This document shows, piece after piece, positions 35,669 through 35,702 of a stretch of DNA of 35,702 nucleotides; within the stretch, counting starts at the first letter, position 1; each line of letters starts with the position of its first letter. The DNA is taken from NCBI GenBank assembly GCA_012523135.1, contig JAAYJD010000086.1:1-35702 (forward strand), given 5' to 3'. The position numbers and the translations under genes are program-made. The stretch comes from Clostridiaceae bacterium. GTDB taxonomy: Bacteria; Bacillota; Clostridia; Saccharofermentanales; UBA5734. The notes under the pieces were generated by a model, which ran no database searches, was not told the DNA's origin, and saw nothing but the letters and a program-made list of their open reading frames with translations.

Positions 35669-35702
35669 TTAGTATTTGCGCAGATAGGTGTCCAGTTCCC
35701 AA
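35669..35702 (-). CDS. glnA: Probable glutamine synthetase, last ten codons only
   Basis: The final bases on the minus strand read WELDTYLRKY and then TAA. This matches the usual C-terminus of clostridial glutamine synthetases (W-E-x-x-x-Y-L-x-x-Y). The ANTAR gene starting 60 bases downstream is a frequent glnA companion, which supports the call. Only ten residues are visible, so the assignment is provisional. Confidence 0.55.
   Translation of the reverse strand, partial: WELDTYLRKY

Overview
The window is about 35.7 kb of G+C-rich, gene-dense bacterial chromosome. It contains no rRNA, tRNA, insertion sequence, phage gene or CRISPR array that I could find. Gene content points to an anaerobic, high-G+C member of the Clostridia: LL-diaminopimelate aminotransferase (DapL), a membrane pyrophosphatase, a Thermotoga/Clostridium-type single-cluster ferredoxin, a glutaminase-fused NadE, and a glnA end followed by an ANTAR regulator. 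The lineage is inference from family distribution, not a phylogeny.

Layout, left to right. Positions 1-1286 hold the end of enolase. Positions 1358-9388 hold a sugar-modification region: three Gfo/Idh/MocA oxidoreductases, two xylose-isomerase-like TIM-barrel proteins, one ThuA-like protein and two AraC regulators, each AraC gene divergent from a sugar operon. The second AraC gene is translationally coupled (ATGA) to a NatA/NatB-like ABC exporter (9385-11588). An EAL-domain protein that has lost key catalytic residues follows, then nadE. Positions 14433-16525 hold a zinc-ribbon/membrane-protein pair, mutM and a ferredoxin. Positions 16695-23716 hold a glyoxalase-type protein, a serine-palmitoyltransferase-like enzyme, and a four-gene minus-strand operon (polyol dehydrogenase, GHMP kinase, GlmU-like nucleotidyltransferase, phosphohexomutase) divergent from an IclR regulator. 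Together the four enzymes could take a free sugar or polyol to an NDP-sugar.

Positions 23799-26096 encode a 765-residue iron-sulfur protein built from repeated QueG/reductive-dehalogenase-like modules, with its ribosome binding site inside a perfect inverted repeat. The rest reads leftward: hppA, then the operon purA-guaA-pyrG, then glnA-(ANTAR)-dapF-dapL. That block joins glutamine supply, lysine/peptidoglycan precursor synthesis and nucleotide synthesis. GMP synthetase (in this block) and NadE (elsewhere in the window) release pyrophosphate, which the neighbouring membrane pyrophosphatase could use.

The best candidates for something undescribed are the degenerate EAL protein, the multi-module Fe-S protein with its masked ribosome binding site, the NDP-sugar operon and the purA leader, where a terminator-like hairpin lies just downstream of a consensus promoter.
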